Source of the DNA: Gilliamella sp. WF3-4
Lineage (GTDB): Bacteria; Pseudomonadota; Gammaproteobacteria; Enterobacterales; Orbaceae
DNA: 64,000 nt
Assembly (NCBI RefSeq): GCF_001690275.1
Contig: NZ_LZGW01000052.1
Coordinates: 108,139 to 172,138, forward strand
Reading direction: 5' to 3'
Shown here piece after piece: positions 8,944 to 17,724 of this stretch. Numbering within the stretch: the stretch's first letter is position 1; the number at the start of each line of letters is the position of its first letter. A program made the position numbers and the translations under genes. The notes under the pieces were generated by a model. The model was not told the origin of the DNA. It did not search any database and saw only the letters and a list, made by a program, of their open reading frames with translations.

Positions 8944-10134
8944 TTAACTTTCTTTACTAGCATTTGCTATCATTGCCTTTTGCACGTACCGCTTTTCTAA
9001 AATAAAAGCGATACAGAAATAGACAATAGTTAATATCCATAAATGCCAATATTGTTGGCTAAATTCGGAAAAGTTTGCGCCCATTTGATTAATTTTTACC
9101 GAACCGACTATAGCGGGAACGGCTGGAAATATATCACCAATCAGATGAAACAAATAAGGCATTAATTCTTTGGGCCAAGACAATCCTGTCATAAAAAATA
9201 TAATCATACTTGACGGTATAATTAAGCAAAACACATCGCTGACTGTATGAACAAAATGCGATACAACTTTACCGAATAATGCCGTAGACAAAATAAAGGG
9301 AATTATAAATGATAAAGAAACTAAAACGTGACCTAGCCTTGGTAAATCATACCAATAGTTAGCAAATACGGTATAAATAATAAAATAGATCAAATAAAGC
9401 GCTAAATAAGTTAATAACTTACCAGAAAGTAATAGTAATGCAGATGATGCTGCGTGACTTTGCTGCTGAATAAACTTTATTTCAAATTCTGAATTTTTAC
9501 TAAATAAACGACACAACGTGCTACCAATAAGTAATGTTTGGTATAAAATCAAAATAAAAGCAGCAGGAATAATATACGTCGCATACCCCGATTGTGGATT
9601 AAATAAACTAATTAACTGCGTATTAAAAGGTGCGGTATTATTAGTGGCTATCGCAGGATCTGTGCCTTGTGCTATTTTCCGTGAAATTGAAATTTTAGCA
9701 CCAAAATCACCAGCAACAGTATTAATAGCTGTTGCAACATTACTATAAATTAAAATATAGCTTGCATCACCATAATATATAACAGGACTAGGAGCCCCTT
9801 CTAAGATATGCTGCTGAAAGCGATATGGGATAAGTAATGCCCCATAGATTTTACGTTGCTCAATAAGTGATTTAGCCGTTTGCAAATCCGCAATATGTAA
9901 ATCTATTTTTATCGATTTATTCGCATCCATTTGCCTTATTAGCTCTCGACTATAATTGGTATTATCTTGGTCGATCACAGCAATTGGTACATCTCTTATC
10001 GCTTCATGTAAATAAGGTTGCGGATAAAAGAAGAAATAAAGAAAGATCCCAATAAACATGACACTTGCGATCGCCTTAGTTTGGAAAATACGCTTTAATT
10101 CGTCATAGGAAATTAATAGCAAAGATTTAATCAT
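8944..10134 (-). CDS. ABC-2 type transporter permease (second of pair)
   Basis: 396 residues with the ABC-2 permease plan of the YhhJ/YbhR group: an N-terminal membrane helix, a large periplasmic domain beginning VPIAVIDQDNTNYSRELIRQ (residues about 48-67), then five C-terminal helices from about residue 185. These permeases pair with an HlyD-like fusion protein to export drugs or other hydrophobic compounds. Its start overlaps the upstream permease stop by 4 bases (ATGA), so the two are translationally coupled. No ATP-binding subunit is encoded nearby. Confidence 0.85.
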   Translation of the reverse strand: MIKSLLLISYDELKRIFQTKAIASVMFIGIFLYFFFYPQPYLHEAIRDVPIAVIDQDNTNYSRELIRQMDANKSIKIDLHIADLQTAKSLIEQRKIYGALLIPYRFQQHILEGAPSPVIYYGDASYILIYSNVATAINTVAGDFGAKISISRKIAQGTDPAIATNNTAPFNTQLISLFNPQSGYATYIIPAAFILILYQTLLIGSTLCRLFSKNSEFEIKFIQQQSHAASSALLLLSGKLLTYLALYLIYFIIYTVFANYWYDLPRLGHVLVSLSFIIPFILSTALFGKVVSHFVHTVSDVFCLIIPSSMIIFFMTGLSWPKELMPYLFHLIGDIFPAVPAIVGSVKINQMGANFSEFSQQYWHLWILTIVYFCIAFILEKRYVQKAMIANASKES

Positions 10135-11291
10135 ATTAACCGCCTACGAATCTTTCGTAAATGAAAAGAGATCAGAATTGCCATAACACTAAATTGAATC
10201 AATAAATAAAAAAATGGCTCTAATGATGTTATCATATTTGGAGCTCTAAGTGTTTGATCTAGCCGAATTTGTATGTACCATGTCACGGGTAATAAAGCGC
10301 CCCAAATAGAAGCAAAAATGTTCATCGCAATACGAGGAAAAATAAGTCCTGTAAAACCAAAACCTGGTGATGCAACTAAACTTGCAGTACCATAAGCTTG
10401 CGCCAATGTTGAGCCTGTCAAGCCAAAAAAAATGCCGTATAAACAAGATGTTAAAATAAATCCTATATCACCAATCAAAAGCAATATAAACTGCCCATTG
10501 AGCGGTAAATTAAAATAAATTATTAAAATTGCATCAAATAAAATTAGGCAAAATAAAAAATAACAAAAATAAGGAAAGATTCGCCCCAATAAAAAAATAA
10601 AAATATTATGATTAGCTAATTGGAATATTTTTTGATAACTTGTTACATCAAACCGATCTCGGGTAACACTAGTAACCATTGCTAGCATAATAATTATCTG
10701 CAAAATGGTAGGAATTATGCCACTAATCAAGGTATACAAGTAATTTAATGTTGGGTTATATAATGGATGTAAACTCGTTGGAACAGTTTGCATTTGTTTT
10801 TGCGCAACTGGCGCAGCAACCCCTTTTTCTTGTAGTTGTTGCAATACTATTTGACTATTAGCTGTTTTTAACGCAGAGCTCATCGCTCGAAAAATAATCG
10901 TGCCTGCCGACATATACTGATTATTATAAAAAGCCACTACTTCTGGTTGATGGCCTGCAATAAGATCTTTTTCAAATTTAGGTTGAATAAAAAGTACCGC
11001 ATAAACATCACCTTTAATCAAGGCATGCTTAGCAGACGAAAGATCTTGGTAGCGTTTAGCAACCTGTAACTGAGGTGAAGCGGCAACTTGTTGAATCAAT
11101 AGACGTGATGATGATGTTGTATCCTGATCAACAACAGCTATTGGTACCTGAGTAATCACTCCTGCATGGTACATATAAAAAAACAAAAAAATAAACAATA
11201 AAGGATAGATGAAAACCAACAAAAACAAAAAACGCTGTTTAATTAATTTATGCAGTTCCCATATAATCACTTTTAATAGCGAATTAGCCAT
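10131..11291 (-). CDS. ABC-2 type transporter permease (first of pair)
   Basis: 386 residues and the same architecture as its downstream neighbour: helix at about 18-40, periplasmic domain opening with VPIAVVDQDTTSSSRLLIQQ, then five or six helices from about residue 185. The two permeases are paralogues and would form the heterodimeric membrane core of an exporter. The gene follows the HlyD gene by about 40 bases on the minus strand. In Escherichia coli the comparable YbhGFSR and YhiI-RbbA-YhhJ sets contain an ATPase; here it is absent and must come from elsewhere if the pump is an active ABC transporter. Confidence 0.85.
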   Translation of the reverse strand: MANSLLKVIIWELHKLIKQRFLFLLVFIYPLLFIFLFFYMYHAGVITQVPIAVVDQDTTSSSRLLIQQVAASPQLQVAKRYQDLSSAKHALIKGDVYAVLFIQPKFEKDLIAGHQPEVVAFYNNQYMSAGTIIFRAMSSALKTANSQIVLQQLQEKGVAAPVAQKQMQTVPTSLHPLYNPTLNYLYTLISGIIPTILQIIIMLAMVTSVTRDRFDVTSYQKIFQLANHNIFIFLLGRIFPYFCYFLFCLILFDAILIIYFNLPLNGQFILLLIGDIGFILTSCLYGIFFGLTGSTLAQAYGTASLVASPGFGFTGLIFPRIAMNIFASIWGALLPVTWYIQIRLDQTLRAPNMITSLEPFFYLLIQFSVMAILISFHLRKIRRRLI

Positions 11292-11332
11292 TAATGCCGT
11301 TCCCTTTTGTGTAAAATCTCCACATTATTATG

Positions 11333-12310
11333 TTAACGAGATTGCCATTTGGTGGTAACGCTCATTCCAGGACGGAGACCAGACACTTGATTAATTGGTT
11401 TGGCGCGCATTTCAAAGGTTTTTAAATCAAAGTCACCCGTCGCTTTAGTCGCTTGCCAATTGGCATATTGTCCTAAAGCATTTAAGACAGTTACTTTAAC
11501 ATCAATGACTTGATTATTTAATGCTGGTACCTTTACCTTGAACGTATCACCGACTTTAAGATCGCCTAATAAATCTTCACGAATATTAAAGGTAAACCAA
11601 ATATCATTCAAATCAATGATAGAATAAAGTGGAGTTCCAGGGCTATATAATTGCCCTACTTCGGCAACACGAGTTGTAATTTGACCATTAATTGGAGAAA
11701 CTAAAGTTAATTCATTTACATCAGCGTTGACTTGCTCAAGCGCTGCCTTTGATTGTTCAACCTGTACATCGGCTAATTTTTTCTGTTCTACACTGCTACC
11801 ATTTTCGGCTAATGCTAGGTTAGCTTTAGCTGCTTCATGTGCTTTAATAGCCGCTTGATATTGGTTAAACGATTCATCGTAATTTTGTTTGGAAACCGTT
11901 CCATTTTTAACTAAGCGATTAATTCGCTCATAACTGGTTTGCGCTAATAATAAATCAGATTTCGCTTTATCTAACTGTGCTTTTTGCAGATCAATTGTTT
12001 CTGGTCTAGTACTATAAGTATTATCTCGACTTGCCATTGCCACTTTTAATTGGGCTTCAGATGTCGCTAACTGCGCTAATAATGCTGGATTTGAAAGATT
12101 AAGAAGAATATCACCCTGTTTAACATTATCTCCAACATCATAATTAAATTGAATAACTCGACCTTGTACTCTAGCCGCCACATCAACACGGTTAGATTCA
12201 ACCTCACCTTGTAATATAATGGTATTAGGTTGATTTACAAAATATATAATTATAACCATGACAATAACAGCCATGATTGCTACAATCAAAGAAAGGCGTT
12301 TTTTATGCAT
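11333..12310 (-). CDS. HlyD-family periplasmic adaptor (membrane fusion protein)
   Basis: 325 residues: a short cytoplasmic start, one membrane anchor (about 8-25), the lipoyl/barrel-sandwich half VDVAARVQGRVIQFNYDVGDNVKQGD at about 43-68, an alpha-hairpin coiled coil (about 90-195), and the returning beta half LVSPINGQITTRVAEVGQLY. This is the YhiI/YbhG/EmrA type. It bridges an inner-membrane exporter to an outer-membrane channel. First gene of a three-gene unit with the two ABC-2 permeases. Confidence 0.9.
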   Translation of the reverse strand: MHKKRLSLIVAIMAVIVMVIIIYFVNQPNTIILQGEVESNRVDVAARVQGRVIQFNYDVGDNVKQGDILLNLSNPALLAQLATSEAQLKVAMASRDNTYSTRPETIDLQKAQLDKAKSDLLLAQTSYERINRLVKNGTVSKQNYDESFNQYQAAIKAHEAAKANLALAENGSSVEQKKLADVQVEQSKAALEQVNADVNELTLVSPINGQITTRVAEVGQLYSPGTPLYSIIDLNDIWFTFNIREDLLGDLKVGDTFKVKVPALNNQVIDVKVTVLNALGQYANWQATKATGDFDLKTFEMRAKPINQVSGLRPGMSVTTKWQSR

Positions 12311-12675
12311 AAAATTGTGCTTATAAATGATTAGCGAAAAACTAAAATAGAGTTACTAGAGGCATAATATAAAGCCAAATATTAAAATACGCAATAAAAT
12401 GTGACTTTATATGGAACACGGTGTTTTTCATATTTGGAATGATTTTTGAAAATATTTATTCTTAGTGAAGGCTGAATTATTAACTTTAAAATTTATTTAT
12501 TGAAAAGACATTGAATCATAATACACTAAAAACTAGCCATCTAAATATAAATGCAACGCTAAGCTTTCGGACAATAATTTGCGATATCTAAAGCTTTATT
12601 TTAGCTATTTCAACAGTAAAGGTATAGATCTACATGATAATAACAACACTACTCTATTACTATTTTTGATTTTGA
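12311..12675. other. Intergenic region without visible gene
   Basis: About 365 bases between the HlyD start and a small hypothetical gene. The sequence is AT-rich and I find no ORF, clear promoter or strong hairpin. Confidence 0.5.
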
Positions 12676-12978
12676 TTAAAAAGGCAAATTTCCTTTTATC
12701 GACGAAAATTGCTCAATATTAACACCAAGTGATTTAAAATAATTAACAGCATCAATAATATCAGAGAATTGTTTAATTTGCTCAATGCCATAATCCTCTA
12801 TAACGTCCATCTTACTTTCAATGATATAAAAAAGGTAAGTGCTATAAAATCCGCTTTTCTTTTTCAATGCATATTGAAAAAAATAGCGCTCTCCATTTAT
12901 TTCCTTTATTTCATCACATCCCCTGACTTTACCTTTTTCAATAGCGGAAAGTAAATTTTTGATTAAAATATTATCCAT
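12676..12978 (-). CDS. Small hypothetical protein (possible immunity-type protein)
   Basis: 100 residues with no signal peptide and no membrane segment; mixed alpha/beta composition, e.g. RYFFQYALKKKSG and a C-terminal DAVNYFKSLGVN. I do not recognise the family. It is the first of several unrelated short genes in a row near an IS relic. That setting, common for orphan immunity genes of contact-dependent or Rhs toxins, is the only hint of function. Confidence 0.5.
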   Translation of the reverse strand: MDNILIKNLLSAIEKGKVRGCDEIKEINGERYFFQYALKKKSGFYSTYLFYIIESKMDVIEDYGIEQIKQFSDIIDAVNYFKSLGVNIEQFSSIKGNLPF

Positions 12979-13095
12979 CTAAAAGCACCCAGCAGTTTAC
13001 TACCCAAAGGTTAGTATTTTATTATGTTAAGGTAAAAGTTTGCTCTACTACATTTTTCAATCTTTAGATTATTGCGAATTCTAGCAAATTAGTCA

Positions 13096-13386
13096 TCAAC
13101 TACATATAATCAACCCAATAATGGATCCAAGTAACGTTAGCACAACAATCATTTTCCTTTCAACATGGCTGTGAGTCAGTTTGAAACGAAAAGCCTGCAT
13201 TATAACTAGTATTAGCCCCAAGATTGCCATTACTAGACCTATATTACCGGAGCTATCTTTTGGCAATTTAGTCATGGTATTATCCATTTCTTGCATCCAA
13301 TCGTATTTGCTAGAACCCATAACTAATAAGATAAACATACCGGCTAAGTAAATCACATAGTGTATAATAGCAATAATTTTTCTCAT
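13096..13386 (-). CDS. Small membrane protein of unknown function
   Basis: 96 residues with three predicted helices: residues about 4-22, 49-66 and 79-95, separated by a polar loop rich in Asp/Lys/Met. The family is not recognised. It lies on the same strand as its small neighbours with 100-250 base gaps, so an operon is not evident. The ribosome site is weak. Confidence 0.5.
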   Translation of the reverse strand: MRKIIAIIHYVIYLAGMFILLVMGSSKYDWMQEMDNTMTKLPKDSSGNIGLVMAILGLILVIMQAFRFKLTHSHVERKMIVVLTLLGSIIGLIICS

Positions 13387-13648
13387 ATAAATAAACTTGT
13401 AAAGTTGGTTAGAATTAAGTAGAAAGTGACCATAACTTATTGATTACTTTATTTGGATAATGGGATAGATCTTTTTCTCAATTACAAAAACGTTTACTAT
13501 TTTTAATTCTCTACAACTATTATTTATTGTAGAGCCCAAAACAAAACTGAGTAAAAAATCGCAATTAAATCTAAACATACTAGCTTTATCAAATAAATAG
13601 CAGATAAGTAAAGCTGAACGATTTAAACGCCATCCTAAACGTTCATAA

Positions 13649-14008
13649 CTACTTATAACATACTTCACATTGACCAATTACATCAAACACATGATCATAA
13701 GTACTTAAGATATAATGTTCATCACATTCGGTATCAAATACTTTATCAAAACAAGATTTTTTTACCAGTTGATATTTTGATTCATCAATCATCGTAATCG
13801 TTAAACTTTTTATATCTTTGAACTTAAAATAAACTAAAACTTCACCACTTAGCCCATTATTTAATTGACAAAAAGATAAATCAAGAGAAGTTACTACCTC
13901 TAGTTCCAGAGGATACATATCTAATATGACATTTTTTAGAATAAAGGCATCTCTTCCATATACTTCACCATATAGAGTCTTAATAGCCTGATTATTTATT
14001 GTTAGCAC
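13649..14008 (-). CDS. Hypothetical cytoplasmic protein (possible immunity-type protein)
   Basis: 119 residues, acidic, soluble, rich in beta strands (for example SGEVLVYFKFKDIKSLTI) with four cysteines, two of them in the last six residues. It starts with GTG at 14006-14008 behind AAGGA at a slightly long spacing. I do not recognise the family; the size and setting are those of orphan immunity proteins, which is inference. The 260 bases between its stop and the next gene hold a 77-codon reading frame (13444-13677) that looks like decayed sequence. Confidence 0.5.
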   Translation of the reverse strand: MLTINNQAIKTLYGEVYGRDAFILKNVILDMYPLELEVVTSLDLSFCQLNNGLSGEVLVYFKFKDIKSLTITMIDESKYQLVKKSCFDKVFDTECDEHYILSTYDHVFDVIGQCEVCYK

Positions 14009-14096
14009 CTTACTTTTATCCTTGCTTATCCATTTTTGTTAAAATTATTAGATATCATACAATTTTTTTAAGGATCAGGATAAGGTAAAATCAAAA

Positions 14097-14336
14097 ATGG
14101 TTAAACTTTATCTGCAAAAAAAAATCACACAGTAATTTAGCCGAAGAATATGATCTGGCATCCCTGCACTTTAGATCACTAAATAAATCAAGCAAAGTGT
14201 CTCATTCAAACCTACAGATCATCACAACCAGAAGAAAATAATCTGTTTGCATTACACAAAAAGCTTAAACAGTTGCAAATGGGAAATGGCATCCTAAATG
14301 CAAACCAATATCGTTATTCTGGTTACCTTATATAAC
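14097..14336 (+). pseudogene. Relic of an IS3-family transposase OrfA
   Basis: Broken reading frames that, joined by shifts, give VKLYLQKKIT / NLAEEYDLAS / LNKSSKVSHS / a weak leucine-zipper-like end KKLKQLQMGNGILN. This follows the OrfA plan of IS3-family elements: helix-turn-helix with NLAxEYxxxxSTLRxW, a linker, then the xxLKMENDILKKA heptads. At least two frameshifts separate the parts. OrfB and terminal repeats are not visible, so only a fossil remains. Confidence 0.6.
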
Positions 14337-14622
14337 TACTTAGAGGGCATTAAGAAATTAGGTTCATATTGTCAGGCTATTCTCCTCCTGTAGAATTTAA
14401 CAAATCGCTTCTCTCTTAATTTTTTGTTTGCAAATGAGTTGCCATTCCAAAATATTGTAAATTTTATCTTACTTGTTCCTATGCTTATGCCCATAACAAT
14501 TACCATACATAATTATAGAGTTAAATTCTATATGCTTGACAACACTTATGATCTTTGCATAATTGCAATCTAACATAAAATTAAATGATGATTTATGCCA
14601 ATATTTTAATAAGGATTTATCA

Positions 14623-15087
14623 ATGGAAAAAATACTAAAGATAGGTGTTGCCTCTTTGGTTTTAATTGGCGCTTTGCACACTGCTAATGCCTATGAAATT
14701 ACTTGTCCAATAGCGGTGAAAGTTAAATCTGCTCAATTTGATATTGATAGTGCTCCTGATGGTTGGGAAGTTTCAGAAAAAAGAAATGAGCGTAAAGTAC
14801 TTAATGTCGCAGGTATTTATTCCGATAAACCTGTTAAATTAATTCAATTAAAACCTGAAGTAGGTATTATTGATGGCAAAAAATATGAGTCGACTTGGAG
14901 TGTTAATACCATTTATGATAATGAGGGTAACTGGATTAGCTGTGGCTATAATAGCGACGAAGTGCAATTAATAAAGAAAATCGATCCATCAATGAAAAGC
15001 TGCTGGATGACTAGTTCAAAAGATCAATTCGATAATCCTCAAATTGTATTTAAATGCAGCACGAGTGAATTACAAGAAATTCATTAA
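14623..15087 (+). CDS. Secreted protein of unknown function (STY0301-like)
   Basis: 154 residues with a clear signal peptide: MEKILKIGVASLVLIGALHT then ANA, cut before YEITCP. The mature part (about 130 aa) has four cysteines at ITCP, ISCGYN, KSCWMT and FKCST, suggesting two disulphides in the periplasm. The overall pattern reminds me of the enterobacterial STY0301 family, of unknown function; this is a tentative match. I chose the ATG at 14623 over an upstream one at 14563 because AAGGA lies 8 bases before it and it starts the signal peptide. Confidence 0.7.
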   Translation: MEKILKIGVASLVLIGALHTANAYEITCPIAVKVKSAQFDIDSAPDGWEVSEKRNERKVLNVAGIYSDKPVKLIQLKPEVGIIDGKKYESTWSVNTIYDNEGNWISCGYNSDEVQLIKKIDPSMKSCWMTSSKDQFDNPQIVFKCSTSELQEIH

Positions 15088-15102
15088 GCCTATAACTAAT
15101 TT

Positions 15103-15131
15103 TCACTCGTAGTAAAAGATTAGTCGAGTGA
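15103..15131 (+). terminator. Hairpin after the secreted-protein gene
   Basis: 7-bp arms TCACTCG / CGAGTGA around a 15-base loop, 16 bases past the stop. It lacks a T tract, so it may be a weak terminator or a 3' stabiliser. Confidence 0.35.
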
Positions 15132-15434
15132 CAAGCTATAAACTATTTCCCGAAAAATGCAAAATCAAATTTGAATGTAGAAAAATATCAGCTCATTAAA
15201 CAAAATTAATATAGCAAGCGGTGAAAAACGATGTTTTATCTGTATTAAAGCGCTTTATTAAACGCCATTTTTTTGTTAATGGCAAGCGCAACATAATGAG
15301 ACAGAAAGCTAAATCTGAGTTTCTAAGAGGCTAAAAGTTAGAAATAATTAAACTAAACAGATAATTGCAAGAAGAAAAGGATAACAACTCAATAAGGCTA
15401 AAACTGTTATTTCTTCAAGGGACATAAATGCTTA
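15132..15434. other. Intergenic region without visible gene
   Basis: About 300 bases between the secreted-protein gene and the convergent small membrane-protein gene. No reading frame or structured element that I can support. Confidence 0.4.
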
Positions 15435-15653
15435 TCAAAAAAGCTTAAAATAAGTATAAAACGACGAAAGATAATAAAGAGAAATATAACTGCAAAATAG
15501 TACTATTGCTAATATTGTACAGATAAACTTTAAAAATTTATTTTTACATGCAAAAACGATAATTATACTCAATACAAAAACAGCCAAATACACCCACCAA
15601 AAAACAATCAGCGATAATAAAAACATATCAATAATATTTAGTGGCATAGTCAT
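15435..15653 (-). CDS. Small membrane protein of unknown function
   Basis: 72 residues, almost entirely hydrophobic, with two helices (about 10-34 and 40-62) and a short basic loop KNKFLKF between them. The ATG at 15651-15653 has AAGGG five bases upstream, which favours a real gene. It lies just downstream of tRNA-Ile2 on the same strand. No family recognised. Confidence 0.5.
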   Translation of the reverse strand: MTMPLNIIDMFLLSLIVFWWVYLAVFVLSIIIVFACKNKFLKFICTILAIVLFCSYISLYYLSSFYTYFKLF

Positions 15654-15698
15654 AAACGCCCTTGTTTATTAAATATAAAAATTAGATAAATCATATAA

Positions 15699-15775
15699 TG
15701 GTGGCCCCTACTGGACTTGAACCAGTGACCAATCGATTATGAGTCGACTGCTCTGACCAACTGAGCTAAGGGGCC
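15699..15775 (-). tRNA. ileX: tRNA-Ile2 (anticodon CAU, to be lysidinylated)
   Basis: 77 bases including the encoded CCA. The 7-bp acceptor GGCCCCT / AGGGGCC, the D-arm GCTCAGTTGGTCAGAGC, the T-arm CTGGTTCAAGTCCAG and the anticodon loop with CAT at 15739-15741 are all present. The acceptor and anticodon stem (CGACTCATAATCG) match enterobacterial ileX, not elongator or initiator tRNA-Met. This tRNA reads AUA once TilS converts C34 to lysidine. Confidence 0.95.
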
Positions 15776-15995
15776 ATTTCGGCGTGCTACTAAGTTAGTA
15801 GGGTTGCGATTATAATAGAGTTAAATCTAATTTGCTATAATTAATTAATAAACCAGGTTAGTTTGATTATTTCTTAATCTGAAATGTGTTTATAAAGTTT
15901 TCCTCTCGCTTAATTACTAATATTTTTTGCTTAATGAAACTGATACAATAACTTGGTTCATTATTATTTTTTATTATATTGGCTAAGGAAATATT

Positions 15996-16355
15996 ATGTC
16001 TATCAAAAAATCAGTATTTGTTGGTGTTGTAATATTAGCAACTTTGCTTTTAAGTGCGTGTAGTAGCGATAAATATCAACCGACTGCTGCTGGTCGCCAA
16101 GTCCAATTTATTGATACTAAGCCTGCAGATTCTTGCCAGTTTTTGGGGAAAACAGAGGGGCGTCGTAGCAGTTTCTTTTCTGGACTTAAAACACATAGTG
16201 AACTTATTCGCGATGCGGCATCAGAACTTATGAACAAAGCGGCTACGATGGGTGGTAATGTGATTTATAATGCGCAAGATACTTCCATGCAATATATTTC
16301 GGATATTGCACCAACAGATGCGGTTATGGTTGGTGAAGTATATAGTTGCAAATAG
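15996..16355 (+). CDS. DUF4156 lipoprotein, YjeI-like
   Basis: 119 residues with a lipoprotein signal: a basic start, a hydrophobic core and the lipobox LLSAC with Cys22. The mature part follows Escherichia coli YjeI (DUF4156): SCQFLGKTEG, an Arg/Ser-rich loop, the AASELMNKAATMGGNVIY core and a C-terminal VGEVYSC. Two cysteines besides the lipidated one probably pair. Function unknown; outer-membrane periplasmic face expected, since the residue after Cys is Ser, not Asp. Confidence 0.85.
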   Translation: MSIKKSVFVGVVILATLLLSACSSDKYQPTAAGRQVQFIDTKPADSCQFLGKTEGRRSSFFSGLKTHSELIRDAASELMNKAATMGGNVIYNAQDTSMQYISDIAPTDAVMVGEVYSCK

Positions 16356-16363
16356 GGCTAGTT

Positions 16364-16401
16364 AATTAAAAAAGGGAGGTCTTACCTTTCCTTTTTTAAT
16401 T
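16364..16401. terminator. Bidirectional terminator between lipoprotein gene and serC
   Basis: The outer stem AATTAAAAAAGG / CCTTTTTTAATT is perfect over 12 bp. The inner GAGG..CC part pairs imperfectly. A-rich and T-rich flanks make it usable in both directions for the two convergent genes. Confidence 0.75.
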
Positions 16402-16423
16402 GGCGTCACTACTTGTATAGCTT

Positions 16424-17509
16424 TTAGCTATTTTGCTTTTCAAATTGCTGCATAAAGTCAATTAAATAATTGACCCCTTCTTGATCCATGGCGTTATAAA
16501 TTGATGCACGCATTCCTCCGGCAATTCGATGCCCTTTAATACCAATAATGTTAGCTTGGCTTGCTTCGCTTACAAATTTTTTATCTAGCTCTTCATTTGG
16601 CGATAAGAAAGTTACATTCATAATTGATCTGTTAGCGGTTGCAACAGTATTTCGGTAAAAATTAGATTGGTCGATATATTGGTATAGCGATTGTGCTTTG
16701 GCTTGGTTACGTTGCTGCATGGCTTTTAGCCCACCAAGATTTTTTATCCATTTAAACACTAACCCCGACAAGTACCATGCAAAGGTAGGTGGTGTATTAA
16801 ACATAGAATCGTTATCCATTAAAATTTTGTAATCTAATATTGATGGTAAGATTTTTTGTGCATGACCGATTAGATCTTCACGCACAATAACAATAGTAAT
16901 ACCTGATGGACCAATGTTTTTTTGGGCACCCGCATAAATGATACCATATCGGCTTATATCAATTGGTTGTGATAATATGCATGATGATAGATCGGCAACG
17001 ACTGTTTTATTACCAAAATTTGGCTCTTCAAAAATTTCAATACCATCAATTGTTTCGTTGGGACAATAGTGTACATAAGCGGAATCATCATTTAATTGCC
17101 ATTCAGACATAGGTTTGATAACGGTTAATCCATTTTGCTTTATGACCACATTTTGCTCGTGAATTTGGCAATATTTACTGGCTTCTTTGGCAGCACACTG
17201 GCTCCAATAACCGCTATTGATATAGTCTGCATTGGTTTTATTGCCTAAAATATTTAATGGCACTGCGGCAAATTGTGCTCTAGCACCACCTTGGCAATAG
17301 AGAATTTTGTAATTATTAGGGATATCTAATATTTCACGCAGGTCGTTAGAAGCGTCAACAGCACAGGCATCAAAATCTTTACCTCTATGACTCAATTCCA
17401 TCACCGATGCACCTGTATTATGCCAATTCAATAACTCAGCTTGAACTTGTTTTAATACATCTGCAGGTAATTTTGCAGGACCTGCACTAAAGTTATAACT
17501 TTTACTCAT
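16424..17509 (-). CDS. serC: Phosphoserine aminotransferase
   Basis: 361 residues, the family length (Escherichia coli SerC 362). It converts 3-phosphohydroxypyruvate to phosphoserine with glutamate, and also serves pyridoxal-phosphate synthesis. Landmarks: [15 protein letters not shown] at the start, the HRGKDF segment near residue 42, the PLP-binding lysine in [11 protein letters not shown] near 197, and the C-terminal [15 protein letters not shown]. It is a lone minus-strand gene, convergent with the lipoprotein gene. In enterics serC is followed by aroA; here it is not. Confidence 0.97.
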   Translation of the reverse strand: MSKSYNFSAGPAKLPADVLKQVQAELLNWHNTGASVMELSHRGKDFDACAVDASNDLREILDIPNNYKILYCQGGARAQFAAVPLNILGNKTNADYINSGYWSQCAAKEASKYCQIHEQNVVIKQNGLTVIKPMSEWQLNDDSAYVHYCPNETIDGIEIFEEPNFGNKTVVADLSSCILSQPIDISRYGIIYAGAQKNIGPSGITIVIVREDLIGHAQKILPSILDYKILMDNDSMFNTPPTFAWYLSGLVFKWIKNLGGLKAMQQRNQAKAQSLYQYIDQSNFYRNTVATANRSIMNVTFLSPNEELDKKFVSEASQANIIGIKGHRIAGGMRASIYNAMDQEGVNYLIDFMQQFEKQNS

Positions 17510-17682
17510 AACAATTCACTTTAATCCATTCAAAAAAGAATTCTATTTTTACACCGTCTTAACAGATATACAATCAGATTTTTTAAGAAAAAGATGCATA
17601 CGTCTATACCCTTTGGCTATTTTATCTCTGTAATCAAAAACTATTGCTTTATATGGCATTATTGATTTAATTGATATAAAAA

Positions 17683-17700
17683 TACCGGCAAATGCCGGCA
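17683..17700 (-). terminator. Rho-independent terminator of the argCBGH operon
   Basis: On the minus strand TGCCGGC-ATTT-GCCGGTA forms a GC-rich 7-bp stem with one G-T pair, followed by TTTTTAT. It lies 24 bases beyond the argH stop. Confidence 0.85.
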
Positions 17701-17724
17701 TAGTTATGAAGAAGAGTGAAAAGG

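Noticed and set aside
13444..13677. 77-codon minus-strand frame downstream of the small hypothetical gene
   Set aside because: It overlaps the end of the preceding gene, has no convincing ribosome site and an odd composition; more likely decayed or chance sequence.
14469..14681. 70-codon minus-strand frame opposite the secreted-protein gene
   Set aside because: It overlaps the signal-peptide region of a well-supported gene on the other strand and has no ribosome site.
15699..15775. Calling the CAT-anticodon tRNA a methionine tRNA
   Set aside because: Acceptor and anticodon stems match tRNA-Ile2 (ileX), not tRNA-Met.
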